64,000 nucleotides of DNA from Novosphingobium sp. (GTDB lineage Bacteria > Pseudomonadota > Alphaproteobacteria > Sphingomonadales > Sphingomonadaceae), in assembly GCA_030697365.1 (NCBI GenBank), contig JAUYQH010000062.1:20487-84486 (forward strand). The letters are read 5' to 3'. The translations under genes and the position numbers were made by a program. The notes under the pieces were generated by a model, which was given only the letters and a program-made list of their open reading frames with translations, made no database searches and was not told the origin of the DNA. Below are positions 47,355 to 56,664 of this stretch, piece after piece (the stretch's first letter is position 1; every line of letters starts with the position of its first letter).

Positions 47355-47732
47355 ATGCCGATCGACGCCACGCTGCCTTACGACGACCAGAACGTCTTCG
47401 CGAAGATCCTGCGCGGCGAGATTCCGTCGAAGAAGGTTTACGAGGACGACTGGGCGTTCGCCTTCCACGACATAAATCCGCAGGCCCCGGTCCACATCCT
47501 GGTGATTCCCAAGGGTGCCTGGGTCAGCTGGGACGATTTCTCCGAGCGGGCCAGCGCAGAGGAAATCGCCGGGTTCGTGCGCGCCGTTGGCCAGGTCGCG
47601 CGCGACAACGGCCTCGTCGTGCCGGGCTTTCGCCTGCTCGCCAACATCGGCCCGCACGGACACCAGGAAGTCCCGCACCTCCACGTCCACCTGTTCGGCG
47701 GGCGACCGCTGGGGGCAATGCTGGCGCGTTAG
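47355..47732 (+). CDS. HIT-family nucleotide-binding protein (Hint-like)
   Basis: Probable purine nucleoside phosphoramidase. 125 residues with the family's N-terminal FAKILRGEIPSKKVYEDDWA, the DINPQAPVHILVIPK core, and the HIT triad in VPHLHVHLFGG near the C-terminus. It begins 2 bp after hisE. A long palindrome follows the stop by about 30 bp. Confidence 0.92.
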   Translation: MPIDATLPYDDQNVFAKILRGEIPSKKVYEDDWAFAFHDINPQAPVHILVIPKGAWVSWDDFSERASAEEIAGFVRAVGQVARDNGLVVPGFRLLANIGPHGHQEVPHLHVHLFGGRPLGAMLAR

Positions 47733-47762
47733 CTTTTTTTGGCGCTGCGCTGAGCTGAGCCT

Positions 47763-47843
47763 CGGCACCAGCCCGCTCCCCCACCCGGCCACCCACGAGA
47801 GTATCCTGAACGGGTGGCCGGGTGGGGGAGCGGGCTGGTGCCG
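47763..47843. repeat. 32-bp-arm perfect palindromic element
   Basis: Arms 47763-47794 and 47812-47843 are exact reverse complements, with 17 bp between them (core CCCGCTCCCCCACCCGGCC). One arm of the same family appears at the window end (63961-63993) with two substitutions. It lies between the HIT and ybgC genes and could act as a strong stem terminator, though no T tract follows. Confidence 0.85.
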
Positions 47844-47921
47844 CAAGCCTTCGACGGATGTCGAAGGCGCACCAAACCAAAACTTGCCCCGCGAGTCTCG
47901 CCCCGGCTAAGGACGCGGGCG

Positions 47922-48395
47922 ATGACGCCCCCTGACCCCCCGAGCGGACGTTTCGACGGAACCGAGCACCTTTTCCCGGTGCGGGTCTATTTCGAGGACA
48001 CCGATCTTTCGGGGGTGGTCTATCACGCCAACTATTTGCGCTGGTTCGAGCGCGCCCGCTCGGACATGCTGCGCCTGCTGGGGATCGACCAGCGCGCCGC
48101 GCACGAAAGCGGCGAGGGCGCTTACGCGGTCAGCGAGCTGGCGATTCGCTATCGCGCGCCCGCCAAACTCGACGACGCGGTGACGGTGCGCAGCCGCACG
48201 CTCGAAGTCGGCGCGGCAAGCTGCAGAATCGCGCAAGCCGCGTGGCGCGGTGATACACTGCTGGCAGACGGCGAAGTGCGCGCGGCGTTCGTCGCCCCCG
48301 ATGGACGCGCCCGCCGCCAGCCGCCAGAATGGCGCGCAGCGTTCCTGAAAATCCACGATCCCAGTCCTTCTCACGGAAACCTCAAGTTCACATGA
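47922..48395 (+). CDS. ybgC: Tol-Pal-associated acyl-CoA thioesterase YbgC
   Basis: Hot-dog fold thioesterase (4HBT) found at the head of tol-pal loci. 157 residues. The active-site Asp is in YFEDTDLSGVVYHANYLRWF, and ERARSDMLRLLGID and AIRYRAPAKLDDAV follow in family order. The ATG at 47922 was chosen because the longer frame reads through the palindrome. Its stop overlaps tolQ as ATGA. Confidence 0.92.
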   Translation: MTPPDPPSGRFDGTEHLFPVRVYFEDTDLSGVVYHANYLRWFERARSDMLRLLGIDQRAAHESGEGAYAVSELAIRYRAPAKLDDAVTVRSRTLEVGAASCRIAQAAWRGDTLLADGEVRAAFVAPDGRARRQPPEWRAAFLKIHDPSPSHGNLKFT

Positions 48396-49101
48396 GCATC
48401 CTTGCGACCCTTGCCATCGCCGCCTCGACCGGCACCCCGACGCGGCTCGATCCGATCGAACTGTTCCTCGATGCCGACATCGTCGTCCAGGCGGTGATGG
48501 CCGGACTTTTGCTTGCCAGCGTATGGGTTTGGACGATCATCGTCGCGTTCAGCCTCAAGTTGGGCAGCGTCCGCCGCCGCTCGGCCGAGTACGAGGCGGG
48601 CTTCTGGGAGGCACGCGATCTGGATGCCTACCACAAGGACAGCGATCGCAAGGATGTTGCCGCGGCGCGCGTCGCAGGCGCGGGACTGTCCGAATGGCGG
48701 CGCTCGACTAAGGGCCCCAAGATCGACCGCGAGGGCACCCGCCAGCGGGTCGCGCAGGCGATGGAGATCACCGTCGCCGAGGAGAGCGACCGGCTGGCGC
48801 AGCGGCTCAACTTTCTCGCCACGGTGGGCTCGGTGGCACCGTTCGTCGGTCTGTTCGGGACCGTGTGGGGGATCATGAACAGCTTCTTCATGATCGGCGC
48901 GCAGCAGAGTTCGTCGCTGGCGGTGGTCGCACCCGGCATTTCCGAAGCGCTGTTCGCCACCGCGATCGGGCTGTTCGCGGCGATCCCCGCGGTGATCGCC
49001 TACAACCGCTTCTCGCACCGGGTGAACGCGCTCGAGGCCCAGCTCCAGCGCTTCGCCGACCGCTTCCACGCCACCCTCAGCCGCGAACTGGACGCGGGGT
49101 A

Positions 49102-49102
<1 letters not shown>
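48392..49102 (+). CDS. tolQ: Tol-Pal system inner-membrane protein TolQ
   Basis: ExbB/TolQ-type proton-channel subunit. 236 residues with three membrane helices: one near residues 27-48 (VVQAVMAGLLLASVWVWTII) and a paired set near the C-terminus (VGSVAPFVGLFGTVWGIMNS and ISEALFATAIGLFAAIPAVI). The conserved GLFGTVWGI motif and the T/A-rich helix that face TolR are intact. Drives outer-membrane constriction at division with TolR, TolA, TolB and Pal. Confidence 0.95.
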
Positions 49103-49545
<443 letters not shown>

Positions 49546-49556
49546 CGGTTAGGTGA

Positions 49557-50387
49557 ATGGCTGTTCACACTCCTGGACACCCCGGCATAAGCCGCGAGGA
49601 GCGGATCGGGCTCGGAATTGCGATCGCCGCGCACGTTGCGCTTGTCGCTTGGTTGGCGCTGTCGCCTCTGGGCAAGGACGTTCAACCCGCGCGCGAACGG
49701 ATGACGGTCAGCTTCGCCGAAGACGTGGCGATCGAGGCGACCTCGCCCGAACCGTTCGCGCAAGCCGCGCCCGATACCGCGCCCGAACTGGGCGAACCGG
49801 CACCCGAACCGGTGCCGATGGTAGCGCCGCCCGAACCCGCGGCCCGAGCGGTAGCCAGCCCGCTGCCGCGCCCCGCAGCGCCGGTCGCCAAACCATCGGC
49901 GCGACCCAGCCCCAAGCCCACGGTAAAGGCCAAAGCCCCCGCTCCCGCCGACCGCCGCCGCGCTGATGCCCCCGCGGGCGCAAGCCGCGTTGGAAGCGAC
50001 TTCCTCAAAGGCATACCCGGCGGCGAGGCGCGCGGCGCGGCGCAAAATCCGCCAGCCGCGCGCGCCGGGCCGCAAGTCGCCGCGTCGCTGGCTCAGGCCA
50101 TCTCGCGCGAGTTGAAGCCGCGCTGGAACGCGCCGCAGGGTGCCGAGGCCGACCAGCTCGTTACGGTGCTGTCGTTCGATCTCAATCCCGATGGCAGCCT
50201 GGCGGGCAAACCGCGGGTGGTCAGCCAGTCGGGCGTGACCGACGCCAACCGCGCCCAACAGGCGCGTCATGCCGAACAGGCGATCCGTGCGGTGCAACTG
50301 GCCGCGCCGTTCGATCTGCCTGAGCAACACTATTCCCTGTGGAAGCGCGTTGCGTCTTTCCGCTTCGATCGGAGGCTATCGCAATAA
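49557..50387 (+). CDS. tolA: TolA-like energy-transducing protein (TonB-C-like)
   Basis: 276 residues. One N-terminal membrane helix (GLGIAIAAHVALVAWLALSP) with the SHxH-like His conserved in TolA/TonB, a long Pro/Ala/Lys-rich periplasmic linker (about 70-165) and a C-terminal globular domain (ISRELKPRWNAPQGAEADQL, then AIRAVQLAAPFDLPEQHYSLW). Position between tolR and tolB, with the stop overlapping the tolB ATG, identifies it. The linker is Pro-rich rather than the long Ala-rich coiled coil of enterics, which is normal in alphaproteobacteria. Confidence 0.88.
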   Translation: MAVHTPGHPGISREERIGLGIAIAAHVALVAWLALSPLGKDVQPARERMTVSFAEDVAIEATSPEPFAQAAPDTAPELGEPAPEPVPMVAPPEPAARAVASPLPRPAAPVAKPSARPSPKPTVKAKAPAPADRRRADAPAGASRVGSDFLKGIPGGEARGAAQNPPAARAGPQVAASLAQAISRELKPRWNAPQGAEADQLVTVLSFDLNPDGSLAGKPRVVSQSGVTDANRAQQARHAEQAIRAVQLAAPFDLPEQHYSLWKRVASFRFDRRLSQ

Positions 50388-51742
50388 TGCCGCGCAAGTC
50401 CTTGTTCCTGCTGGCTGTGACATTCGCCACGCCGCTCGCCGCGCAGCAGGCCACAGTGCCTCCCTCCACGGTCGAGCAGGCGGGCGGGCTGACCGGCTCG
50501 GTCTCCGACGAAAGCGAATGGCAGGACCTCGGCATCGCCATCCCCGGCTTCGCCACCGATCGCGACGTCGCCACCCCCGCCGGGCAGAGCACCGCGCTCG
50601 GCCGCCAATTGGGCGAGGTGATCACCGCGGATCTGCGCAACAACGGACTGTTCAAGCCGACCGGCCCCGGATCGCTCCCCGGCATCGCCTATACCGACGT
50701 CACCGCCCCCCAGTTCGGGGTGTGGAGCGGGCGCGGGGCGGACATGCTGGTCCACGGCTATGTCCGCGCCGGCGGCAACGGCCAGCTCACCGTCGGCTGC
50801 TATCTCTACGACGTTGCGCTGGGGCAGGAACTGGCTCGGCAGGGCTATGTCGTCGCGCCGTCCGAGTGGCGCCGCGCCGCGCACAAGTGTGCGGATATGG
50901 TCTATTCGCGGCTCTCGGGCGAAAATCCGTTTTTCGACAGCAAGATAGCCTACATTGCCGAGACCGGACCGAAGAACCGGCGGGTCAAGCGGCTGGCGAT
51001 CATGGATTCGGACGGGGCCAACCACCGCTTCATCACCAACGGCCAGGCCACCGCGCTGACCCCGCGCTATTCGCCCGACTACAAGTCGCTGCTCTATCTC
51101 AGCTACGTCCAGGGCAATCCGCGGATCTACGTCTACGACATCGGCAGCGGCCAGCAGCGGCTGGTCACCCAAAGCCGCAATCCCACCTTTGCCCCGCGCT
51201 GGTCGCCCGATGGCCGCTCGATCCTCTATTCGATGGCCGTTGGCGGCAACACCGACGTCTATCGCGTCTCGGCATCGGGTGGCGAATCGCGGCGGCTGAC
51301 GAGCGATCCGGGGATCGACGTGGGCGGCAGCTATTCGCCCGACGGCAGCAAGATCGTGTTCGAGAGCGATCGTTCGGGTGGCCAGCAATGCTATGTGATG
51401 GACGCCGACGGCAGCAACCAGCGACGGATCAGCTTCGCCGGCGGGCGCTGCGCCACCCCCGAATGGAGCCCGCGCGGCGATCAGATCGCCTTCACCAACG
51501 CCAGCAATTTCAAGATCGCGGTGATGAGCCCGAGCGGGGGCTCGGTGCGCGTTCTGACCGACGGTTGGCAGGACGAGGCGCCGACCTGGTCGCCCAACGG
51601 CCGGATCATCCAGTTCTTCCGCACCGAACGCGGCAGCGGCAAGGCCGGGCTATGGCAGGTCGACCTCACCGGGCGCAACTTGCGGCGTTTGCAGACTCCG
51701 GTCGATGCCAGCGATCCCGCCTGGGGCCCGGTACTGCCCTAA
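50387..51742 (+). CDS. tolB: Tol-Pal system beta-propeller protein TolB
   Basis: Periplasmic protein that links TolA to Pal. 451 residues: signal peptide (KSLFLLAVTFATPLAAQQ), N-terminal alpha/beta domain (about 40-170, GEVITADLRNNGLFKPTG, MLVHGYVRAGGNGQLTVGCY) and a six-bladed propeller with repeated TolB motifs (TPRYSPDYKSLLYLSYVQG, APRWSPDGRSILYSMAV, GGSYSPDGSKIVFESDRSG). The ATG at 50387 begins in the tolA stop codon. It ends 29 bp before pal. Confidence 0.95.
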   Translation: MPRKSLFLLAVTFATPLAAQQATVPPSTVEQAGGLTGSVSDESEWQDLGIAIPGFATDRDVATPAGQSTALGRQLGEVITADLRNNGLFKPTGPGSLPGIAYTDVTAPQFGVWSGRGADMLVHGYVRAGGNGQLTVGCYLYDVALGQELARQGYVVAPSEWRRAAHKCADMVYSRLSGENPFFDSKIAYIAETGPKNRRVKRLAIMDSDGANHRFITNGQATALTPRYSPDYKSLLYLSYVQGNPRIYVYDIGSGQQRLVTQSRNPTFAPRWSPDGRSILYSMAVGGNTDVYRVSASGGESRRLTSDPGIDVGGSYSPDGSKIVFESDRSGGQQCYVMDADGSNQRRISFAGGRCATPEWSPRGDQIAFTNASNFKIAVMSPSGGSVRVLTDGWQDEAPTWSPNGRIIQFFRTERGSGKAGLWQVDLTGRNLRRLQTPVDASDPAWGPVLP

Positions 51743-51771
51743 ATCGTTTCAGCGTTACGAAGGAGAACACC

Positions 51772-52287
51772 ATGATCCGCCCCAATGCCCCCGTCACCGC
51801 GCTGTTGCTCAGCATCGCGCTGGTCGCGTGCAGCAAGAAGCCTCCCAAGGAACTTCCCCCCGCGCCCGAGGGTACGGGACAGGAAGTGATCGACAACGGT
51901 GGCGCCGATTCCGGCGCGGCGGTTCCGGGCAGCCAGGCGGACTTCGTCGCCTCGGTCGCCAGCGACACCATCTATTTCGATACCGACCGCTACAACGTCG
52001 ATGCCGCCGATGGCGCGACCCTGCAAAGCCAGGCGCAGTGGCTGGCGCGTTATCCCGGCAAGCGCGTGACCATCGAAGGCCACGCCGACGAGCGCGGCAC
52101 CCGCGATTACAACCTCGCGCTGGGCGAGCGCCGGGCCAATGCCGCCAGGACTTATCTGATCGGGCTGGGCGTCGGCGCGGAGCTGATCCAGACGGTCAGC
52201 TTCGGCAAGGAACGTCCGGTCGCGCTGGGCTCGGACGAATCGAGCTGGGCGCGCAACCGCCGCGCGGTGACGGTAACGGTGCAATAG
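51772..52287 (+). CDS. pal: Peptidoglycan-associated lipoprotein Pal
   Basis: Outer-membrane lipoprotein that binds peptidoglycan through an OmpA-like domain. 171 residues: lipobox LVAC in LLLSIALVACSKKPPK, a short Pro/Gly linker, and an OmpA-C domain with the peptidoglycan-binding residues in VTIEGHADERGTRDYNLALG and ERRANAARTYL. AAGGAG stands 7 bp before the ATG. Last gene of ybgC-tolQRAB-pal; no cpoB (ybgF) follows, a palindromic element does. Confidence 0.95.
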   Translation: MIRPNAPVTALLLSIALVACSKKPPKELPPAPEGTGQEVIDNGGADSGAAVPGSQADFVASVASDTIYFDTDRYNVDAADGATLQSQAQWLARYPGKRVTIEGHADERGTRDYNLALGERRANAARTYLIGLGVGAELIQTVSFGKERPVALGSDESSWARNRRAVTVTVQ

Positions 52288-52296
52288 CCACATGAA

Positions 52297-52416
52297 CCCT
52301 CTCCCCTTCAGGGGAGAGGGTTGGGAGAGGGGGCCGCGCGCTCCATTGCCCCTCTCAATTCCGACTAGCTCGCTGCGCTCACAAGTCTTCATATCTCTCC
52401 CCTGAAGGGGAGAGAG
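52297..52416. repeat. 120-bp palindromic element after pal
   Basis: The left end CCCTCTCCCCTTCAGGGGAG and the right end CTCTCCCCTGAAGGGGAGAG are near reverse complements, and each is itself a palindrome about CCCCTTCAGGGG. The inner part contains TAGCTCGCTGCGCTC, similar in style to the inner part of the 39507-39666 element. It fills most of the gap between pal and the J-domain gene. Confidence 0.75.
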
Positions 52417-52455
52417 CACGTGACATCATGGCCAACCCTCCGCTACGGAACCCTC

Positions 52456-52989
52456 ATGCCCGCACCGCGCCGATCCGATAACTGGGGTTTCCCGCGCTGG
52501 GGCGGCTATGCCGGCACGCGCGAGGCGGTCACCGTGCGGCTGTGCGACCGGCACAACTGCTCCGAAGCCGGCACCTGCCCCGCGCCCAAATCGCCCAACA
52601 ACCCCGATCGCTGGATGTTTTGCCAGAAGCACGCCGCCGAATACAATTCGGGCTGGGACTACTTCGAAGGGCTGAGCAAGGAAGAGTCCGAGGCTCGCCA
52701 GGCCAGCGAAACCCGCGAAAACGCGGGTTTCGCCGAAGCCGCGCACTATGGCTGGGCCGGTTCCGGCGACGGCAGCCGCACCCGCGACGAAATGCGCGCG
52801 CTCGACGTGCTGGGGCTCGAGGCCGACGCCGATTTCGAGGCGGTCAAGAAAGCCTGGCGCACCAAGGCCAAGGAAGTCCACCCCGATGTCCGCCCCGGCG
52901 ACGAGACGGCGGCGAAGGCGTTTCAGGCGTTGCAGCTGGCCTATGAGGTGCTGCGGCAGAGCGAAGAGCGGCGCGAGTGGCAGGGTTGA
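52456..52989 (+). CDS. J-domain protein (DnaJ-like, C-terminal J domain)
   Basis: About 177 residues with an unusual order: an N-terminal region rich in Cys, Trp and His (LCDRHNCSEAGTCPAP, then RWMFCQKHAAEYNSGWDYF), then a C-terminal J domain (MRALDVLGLEADADFEAVKK, HPD motif in KEVHPDVRPGD, AFQALQLAYEVL). The J domain stimulates an Hsp70 ATPase; the Cys pairs could bind metal. The ATG at 52456 is preferred, because the earlier in-frame GTG at 52420 lies against the palindromic element. Proteins of this type are typical of alphaproteobacteria; the client is unknown. Confidence 0.85.
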   Translation: MPAPRRSDNWGFPRWGGYAGTREAVTVRLCDRHNCSEAGTCPAPKSPNNPDRWMFCQKHAAEYNSGWDYFEGLSKEESEARQASETRENAGFAEAAHYGWAGSGDGSRTRDEMRALDVLGLEADADFEAVKKAWRTKAKEVHPDVRPGDETAAKAFQALQLAYEVLRQSEERREWQG

Positions 52990-53108
52990 GCGGGTTCTTG
53001 CCAAGCTGATCGCGCGGGCCTAACCTTCCGTTTCGCGTCGCGGCCGGATGGGCGGGCCGCTTTGCAATAACTCCCGGGTCGCGCCACCAAGCCCACGGGA
53101 GCAGGGGG

Positions 53109-54479
53109 ATGACCACACCCGACCAGACGGGCGATCAGCCAGGCGCGGTCGCGCCGGTCACGCAAGCCGCGCGGATCGAGGCGCTGGACGTGCTGCGCGG
53201 GGTCGCGGTGCTCGGCATCCTGATGATGAACATCACCGCCTTCGGGCTGTTGTGGCAGGCCTACAGCAATCCTACCGTCGATGGCGGGGCGGATGGCTGG
53301 AACATGACCGCCTACCAGATCACCACCGTTGGCTTCGAAGGGACGATGCGCGGGATCTTCTCGCTGCTGTTCGGGGCGAGCGTGGTGCTGCTGACCGGGC
53401 GGATGGAGCAGGCCGGCGCGGGGATCATGGCCGCCGAAATCCATTTCCGGCGGATGCTGTGGATGCTGGTGTTCGGGGTGATCCACTGGTCGCTGCTGCT
53501 GTGGGTGGGCGAAATTCTGTTCGCCTATTCGATCTGCGGGCTGGTGCTGTTTTCGCTGCGCAAGCTGACGCCGCGGTTTCAGCTGGGGATCGCCGCGGGG
53601 CTGCTCGCGCTGTCGGCGCTGGCTTCGTACAGCGGCTATCAGGAGGGGATCGAGACTCGCGCAGCGGCGATGGCGGCGCAAACCGCCAAGGCTGGCGGGG
53701 TGGAGCTGACCGCCAGGCAGGAAAAGGCGATCGAGGCCTGGCAGGAGGAAGTCTCGCATTCGCGCCCCACCGCGGAGAACGCCGCCGAACAGCGTGCCTG
53801 GCACGAAGGGTCCTATCCCGCCGCGGTGGCCGGCCAGATCGGCTTCGCCTACGAATTCCAGTGGGTCGAGCTGCCGTTCTTCTTCCTGTTCGACATGATG
53901 CCGTTCATGCTGATCGGGATGGCGCTGCTCAAGCTGGGGGTGATCACCGGCGCACGATCGATGCGGACTTATGCGGCGATGGCGGTGGTCGGCTATGCCA
54001 TCGGAATTCCGCTCGGGGTGTATGAACTCGACCTCGTCCTCGCCTCGAACTTCGCCCAACTGGGTTTTATGCAAGCCTCGACGACATACGAGTTCAGCCG
54101 TCTGGCGATGGTAGTCGGCCACTTGGGCGTGCTGCTGATGGCGATCCGCGCGGGGGTATTCAAACCGCTCCAGCGCGCGCTCGGCGCGGTCGGGCAGATG
54201 GCGCTGTCCAACTACCTCGCGCAGACGCTGATCTGCACCGCGCTGTTCTACGGCTTCGGCTTCGGGCTCTATTCGGACCTTCAGCGCTGGCAGCTCTACA
54301 TCGTCGTCGGCGCGATCTGGGTCGCCCAACTCATCTGGAGCCCGCTATGGCTCGCCGCCTTCCGCTTCGGCCCATTCGAATGGCTGTGGAGGTCGCTGAC
54401 TTATTGGCAGCGGCAGCCGATGCGGCGGGGAAGGGGCGCGGCGGTTGGCGGCGAGGGGGCGGTGGTGGCGGCGGGGTGA
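53109..54479 (+). CDS. DUF418 family membrane protein
   Basis: 456 residues with about eight membrane helices. Family marks are ARIEALDVLRGVAVLGILMM at the start, FEGTMRGIFSLLFGASVVLL, the central hydrophilic insert (about 190-250), FDMMPFMLIGMALLKLGV, and the C-terminal DUF418 block (GQMALSNYLAQTLICTALFY, IWVAQLIWSPLWLAAFRFGP, PFEWLWRSLTY). DUF418 proteins are widespread and uncharacterised; some are listed as putative transporters. A good GGAGCAGGGGG precedes the ATG. It is a single gene. Confidence 0.85.
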   Translation: MTTPDQTGDQPGAVAPVTQAARIEALDVLRGVAVLGILMMNITAFGLLWQAYSNPTVDGGADGWNMTAYQITTVGFEGTMRGIFSLLFGASVVLLTGRMEQAGAGIMAAEIHFRRMLWMLVFGVIHWSLLLWVGEILFAYSICGLVLFSLRKLTPRFQLGIAAGLLALSALASYSGYQEGIETRAAAMAAQTAKAGGVELTARQEKAIEAWQEEVSHSRPTAENAAEQRAWHEGSYPAAVAGQIGFAYEFQWVELPFFFLFDMMPFMLIGMALLKLGVITGARSMRTYAAMAVVGYAIGIPLGVYELDLVLASNFAQLGFMQASTTYEFSRLAMVVGHLGVLLMAIRAGVFKPLQRALGAVGQMALSNYLAQTLICTALFYGFGFGLYSDLQRWQLYIVVGAIWVAQLIWSPLWLAAFRFGPFEWLWRSLTYWQRQPMRRGRGAAVGGEGAVVAAG

Positions 54480-54552
54480 CTGTCTACTCACGACTCCATT
54501 GCGACATTACAGCCTCACCGTAAGTTAAACGTCCAAGAAAGGGGGATTGTTG

Positions 54553-55068
54553 ATGTTGATCCGTCTGATTGCCGCGTTCGCGGCCCTTGCGGCTGCCTCA
54601 TGCAACGGGAACATCTATTCAGCGCAGCCCATGACTAAAACGGTTCGACCGACAGTTGCTGAGGATGTCGCTGCCATCAAAGCGCTTGAAGACCGTTGGT
54701 CCCGAGCGTTTTTGGAAAAGGATGTCAGATTCCTCGAACACATCATTGCTCCGGAGTTCGAGGTTCATGGCTGGCGTGGCGGCCGTTATAGCTTCACCGC
54801 CCGCGACCGCTGGATGGAGGGGGCACGAACTTGGGACTTTACTGAGCACCCCTCCGAGGTGCTCCATGTGCGCGTATCCGGTGATACCGCAGTTGCTACG
54901 GTTAAGGGCAAGTTGGTCGCGAATCTGAATGGCCAGCCGTTGCGGAACAACGAGTGGGTAGTTACGGATACCTGGTTGAGAAGGAACGGCCGCTGGCAGG
55001 TGGTGTTCCGCTATGCCGACACCCTTCCCGGCACCTGCAAAGTCGGTTGTGGAGGGAAGACCGAATAA
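54553..55068 (+). CDS. NTF2-like (SnoaL/DUF4440-type) putative lipoprotein
   Basis: 171 residues. A short signal peptide ends in a possible lipobox (AFAALAAASCNG). The mature domain is an NTF2-like cone: an N-terminal helix (DVAAIKALEDRWSRAFLEKD), then strands ending with VVTDTWLRRNGRWQVVFRYA. Two Cys near the C-terminus (GTCKVGCGG) may form a disulfide. Two counted lines average about 54 percent GC against about two-thirds elsewhere, so it may be a recent arrival. ATG at 54553 follows AAAGGGGGATTGTTG. No function can be assigned from the fold. Confidence 0.75.
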   Translation: MLIRLIAAFAALAAASCNGNIYSAQPMTKTVRPTVAEDVAAIKALEDRWSRAFLEKDVRFLEHIIAPEFEVHGWRGGRYSFTARDRWMEGARTWDFTEHPSEVLHVRVSGDTAVATVKGKLVANLNGQPLRNNEWVVTDTWLRRNGRWQVVFRYADTLPGTCKVGCGGKTE

Positions 55069-55362
55069 CGCTCCGTCGCTTTGAAACGAAGCTCCGATTT
55101 CCACCCATCTCGGACATTGGAACGAACCTCGCCCATACCGCGTGTTCGCCACGGCGTCCTGCTGCGTTGGCCTTGTCCCTGACGAACACCGGGACGTAAC
55201 TTTCGCTGTCCTATTCGGGCGAAATCGGGTTCAAGCTCGTCGATGGGCTGGCTGATCCTTCTCGCGTTGCTGTTGCGTCGGTTGGCGCGGCCGCTGCGGA
55301 GCCAGGTTTTTTACTCTTTGGACACTGGTCCAAGTGGTCCAAGCGCCCGCTCGTCCTGCGAA
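55069..55362. other. Gene-free stretch after the NTF2-like gene
   Basis: About 290 bp with relatively low GC in its first half and no convincing reading frame. It contains a short tandem GGTCCAAGTGGTCCAAG (55329-55345) near the 3' end of the convergent PLP-enzyme gene. Otherwise I see nothing in it. Confidence 0.4.
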
Positions 55363-56664
55363 TCAGACCTTGCCCAACGCCTGATCGAAATCCGCGATCA
55401 GGTCGTCGGCATCCTCGATTCCCACGCTGATCCGCACGAGGTTGTCGGTGATCCCCAGCCGGGCCTTGCGCTCGTCGGGCACCGACAGATGCGTCATCGC
55501 CGCGGGGTGGCTGGCGAGGGTTTCGGTGCCACCCAGGCTGACCGCCAGCTTGGCGATGCGCAAGGCGTCGAGGAAGGCGAAGCTTTCCGCCTCGCCGCCC
55601 TTGATGAACAGGCTGAAGGTGCTGCCCGCGCCGGTGCAGTGGCGGTTGTAGATGTCCTGCTGGCGCGTGTCGGAAATCATCCCGAGGTAGCCGAGGCCCT
55701 CCACCTTCGCGTGCGCCGCGAGAAATTCGCAGACTTTGGCCGCGTTCTCGCCCGCGCGCTGCATCCGCAGTTCGACCGTCTCGAGGCTGCGCAGGAGCAT
55801 CCATGCGGTGTTGGGGTCGGCGATCCCGCCCATCGTGTTGCGCAGCATTCGCACCGGGGTCATCCAGCGTTCGGCGCCCGCGATGCTTCCCGCGACGAGA
55901 TCCGAATGCCCGCCGACGTACTTGGTCAGCGAATAGACCACGATGTCCGCTCCGTGGAGCAGCGGCTGCTGCCACAAGGGCCCAAGGAACGTGTTGTCGA
56001 TCGCGATCGGGCAGTCTGCGGTCAGCACCGCATCGCGCGCATCGCGCACCGCTTCGATATCGACCAGCGCGTTGGTGGGGTTGGCGGGGCTTTCGAGGTA
56101 GACCATCGCCACCTTGCCGCCCTGCTTTTTCGCCATCGCCTTGGACTGTTCGAGCACGGCTTCGATCTCGCTTCGCTCGGCCCCGGCGGCGAAATCGAGA
56201 TAGGTGACGCCGAACCGGCTGAGCGTCTTGGCGATGAAGCCCTCGCTCGCCGCGTAGAGCGGGCCCGAATGGACGATTACGTCGCCGTGCGAGCAATTCG
56301 CCAGCAGCAGCACGCAGATCGCGGTCATCCCGCTGGAAAAGCACAGCGCGTCCTCGGCTTCGTCCCACACGCTCAGGCGATCCTCGAGAATTTCCTGATT
56401 GGGGCCGTTGAAGCGCCCATAGACGAGCCCCTCGGCGCCACCCGCGCGTTTGCCGGTGATGCCCTCGAAATGGCGCTTACCCGCCGCCGCGCTCTCGAAC
56501 GCGAACGTCGAGGTGAGGAACACCGGCGGCTTGAGCGCGCCTTCGGACAGCTGCGGATCGTAGCCGTGGCCCATCATCAGCGTTGCGGGTTTGAGCTTGC
56601 GCCCGGCCAGCTTGGCGACTTGGGGCTTCGGCTTGAGGCGGGGGGTTTTGGTGGCGTCGGTCAT
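55363..56664 (-). CDS. Cystathionine gamma-synthase / methionine gamma-lyase family PLP enzyme
   Basis: 433 residues of the Cys/Met metabolism PLP family, distinct from metZ at 10164. PLP Lys is in VYSLTKYVGGHSDLVAG (the classic SxTKYxxGHSD form). Other marks are YGRFNGPNQEILEDRLSVWD, YLESPANPTNALVDIEAV and the C-terminal MTHLSVPDERKARLGITDNL. About 40 extra N-terminal residues (PRLKPKPQVAKLAGRKLKPA) precede the family's usual start. Could act as a gamma-synthase or a gamma-lyase. Its ATG overlaps the HupE stop (ATGA), placing it at the end of the DUF4331/TPR/2OG/HupE series. Confidence 0.85.
   Translation of the reverse strand: MTDATKTPRLKPKPQVAKLAGRKLKPATLMMGHGYDPQLSEGALKPPVFLTSTFAFESAAAGKRHFEGITGKRAGGAEGLVYGRFNGPNQEILEDRLSVWDEAEDALCFSSGMTAICVLLLANCSHGDVIVHSGPLYAASEGFIAKTLSRFGVTYLDFAAGAERSEIEAVLEQSKAMAKKQGGKVAMVYLESPANPTNALVDIEAVRDARDAVLTADCPIAIDNTFLGPLWQQPLLHGADIVVYSLTKYVGGHSDLVAGSIAGAERWMTPVRMLRNTMGGIADPNTAWMLLRSLETVELRMQRAGENAAKVCEFLAAHAKVEGLGYLGMISDTRQQDIYNRHCTGAGSTFSLFIKGGEAESFAFLDALRIAKLAVSLGGTETLASHPAAMTHLSVPDERKARLGITDNLVRISVGIEDADDLIADFDQALGKV

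Noticed and set aside
55211..56368. Second long minus-strand frame overlapping the PLP-enzyme gene
   Set aside because: It is an Arg/Gly-rich alternative frame of the same DNA; the PLP enzyme is complete in its own frame.
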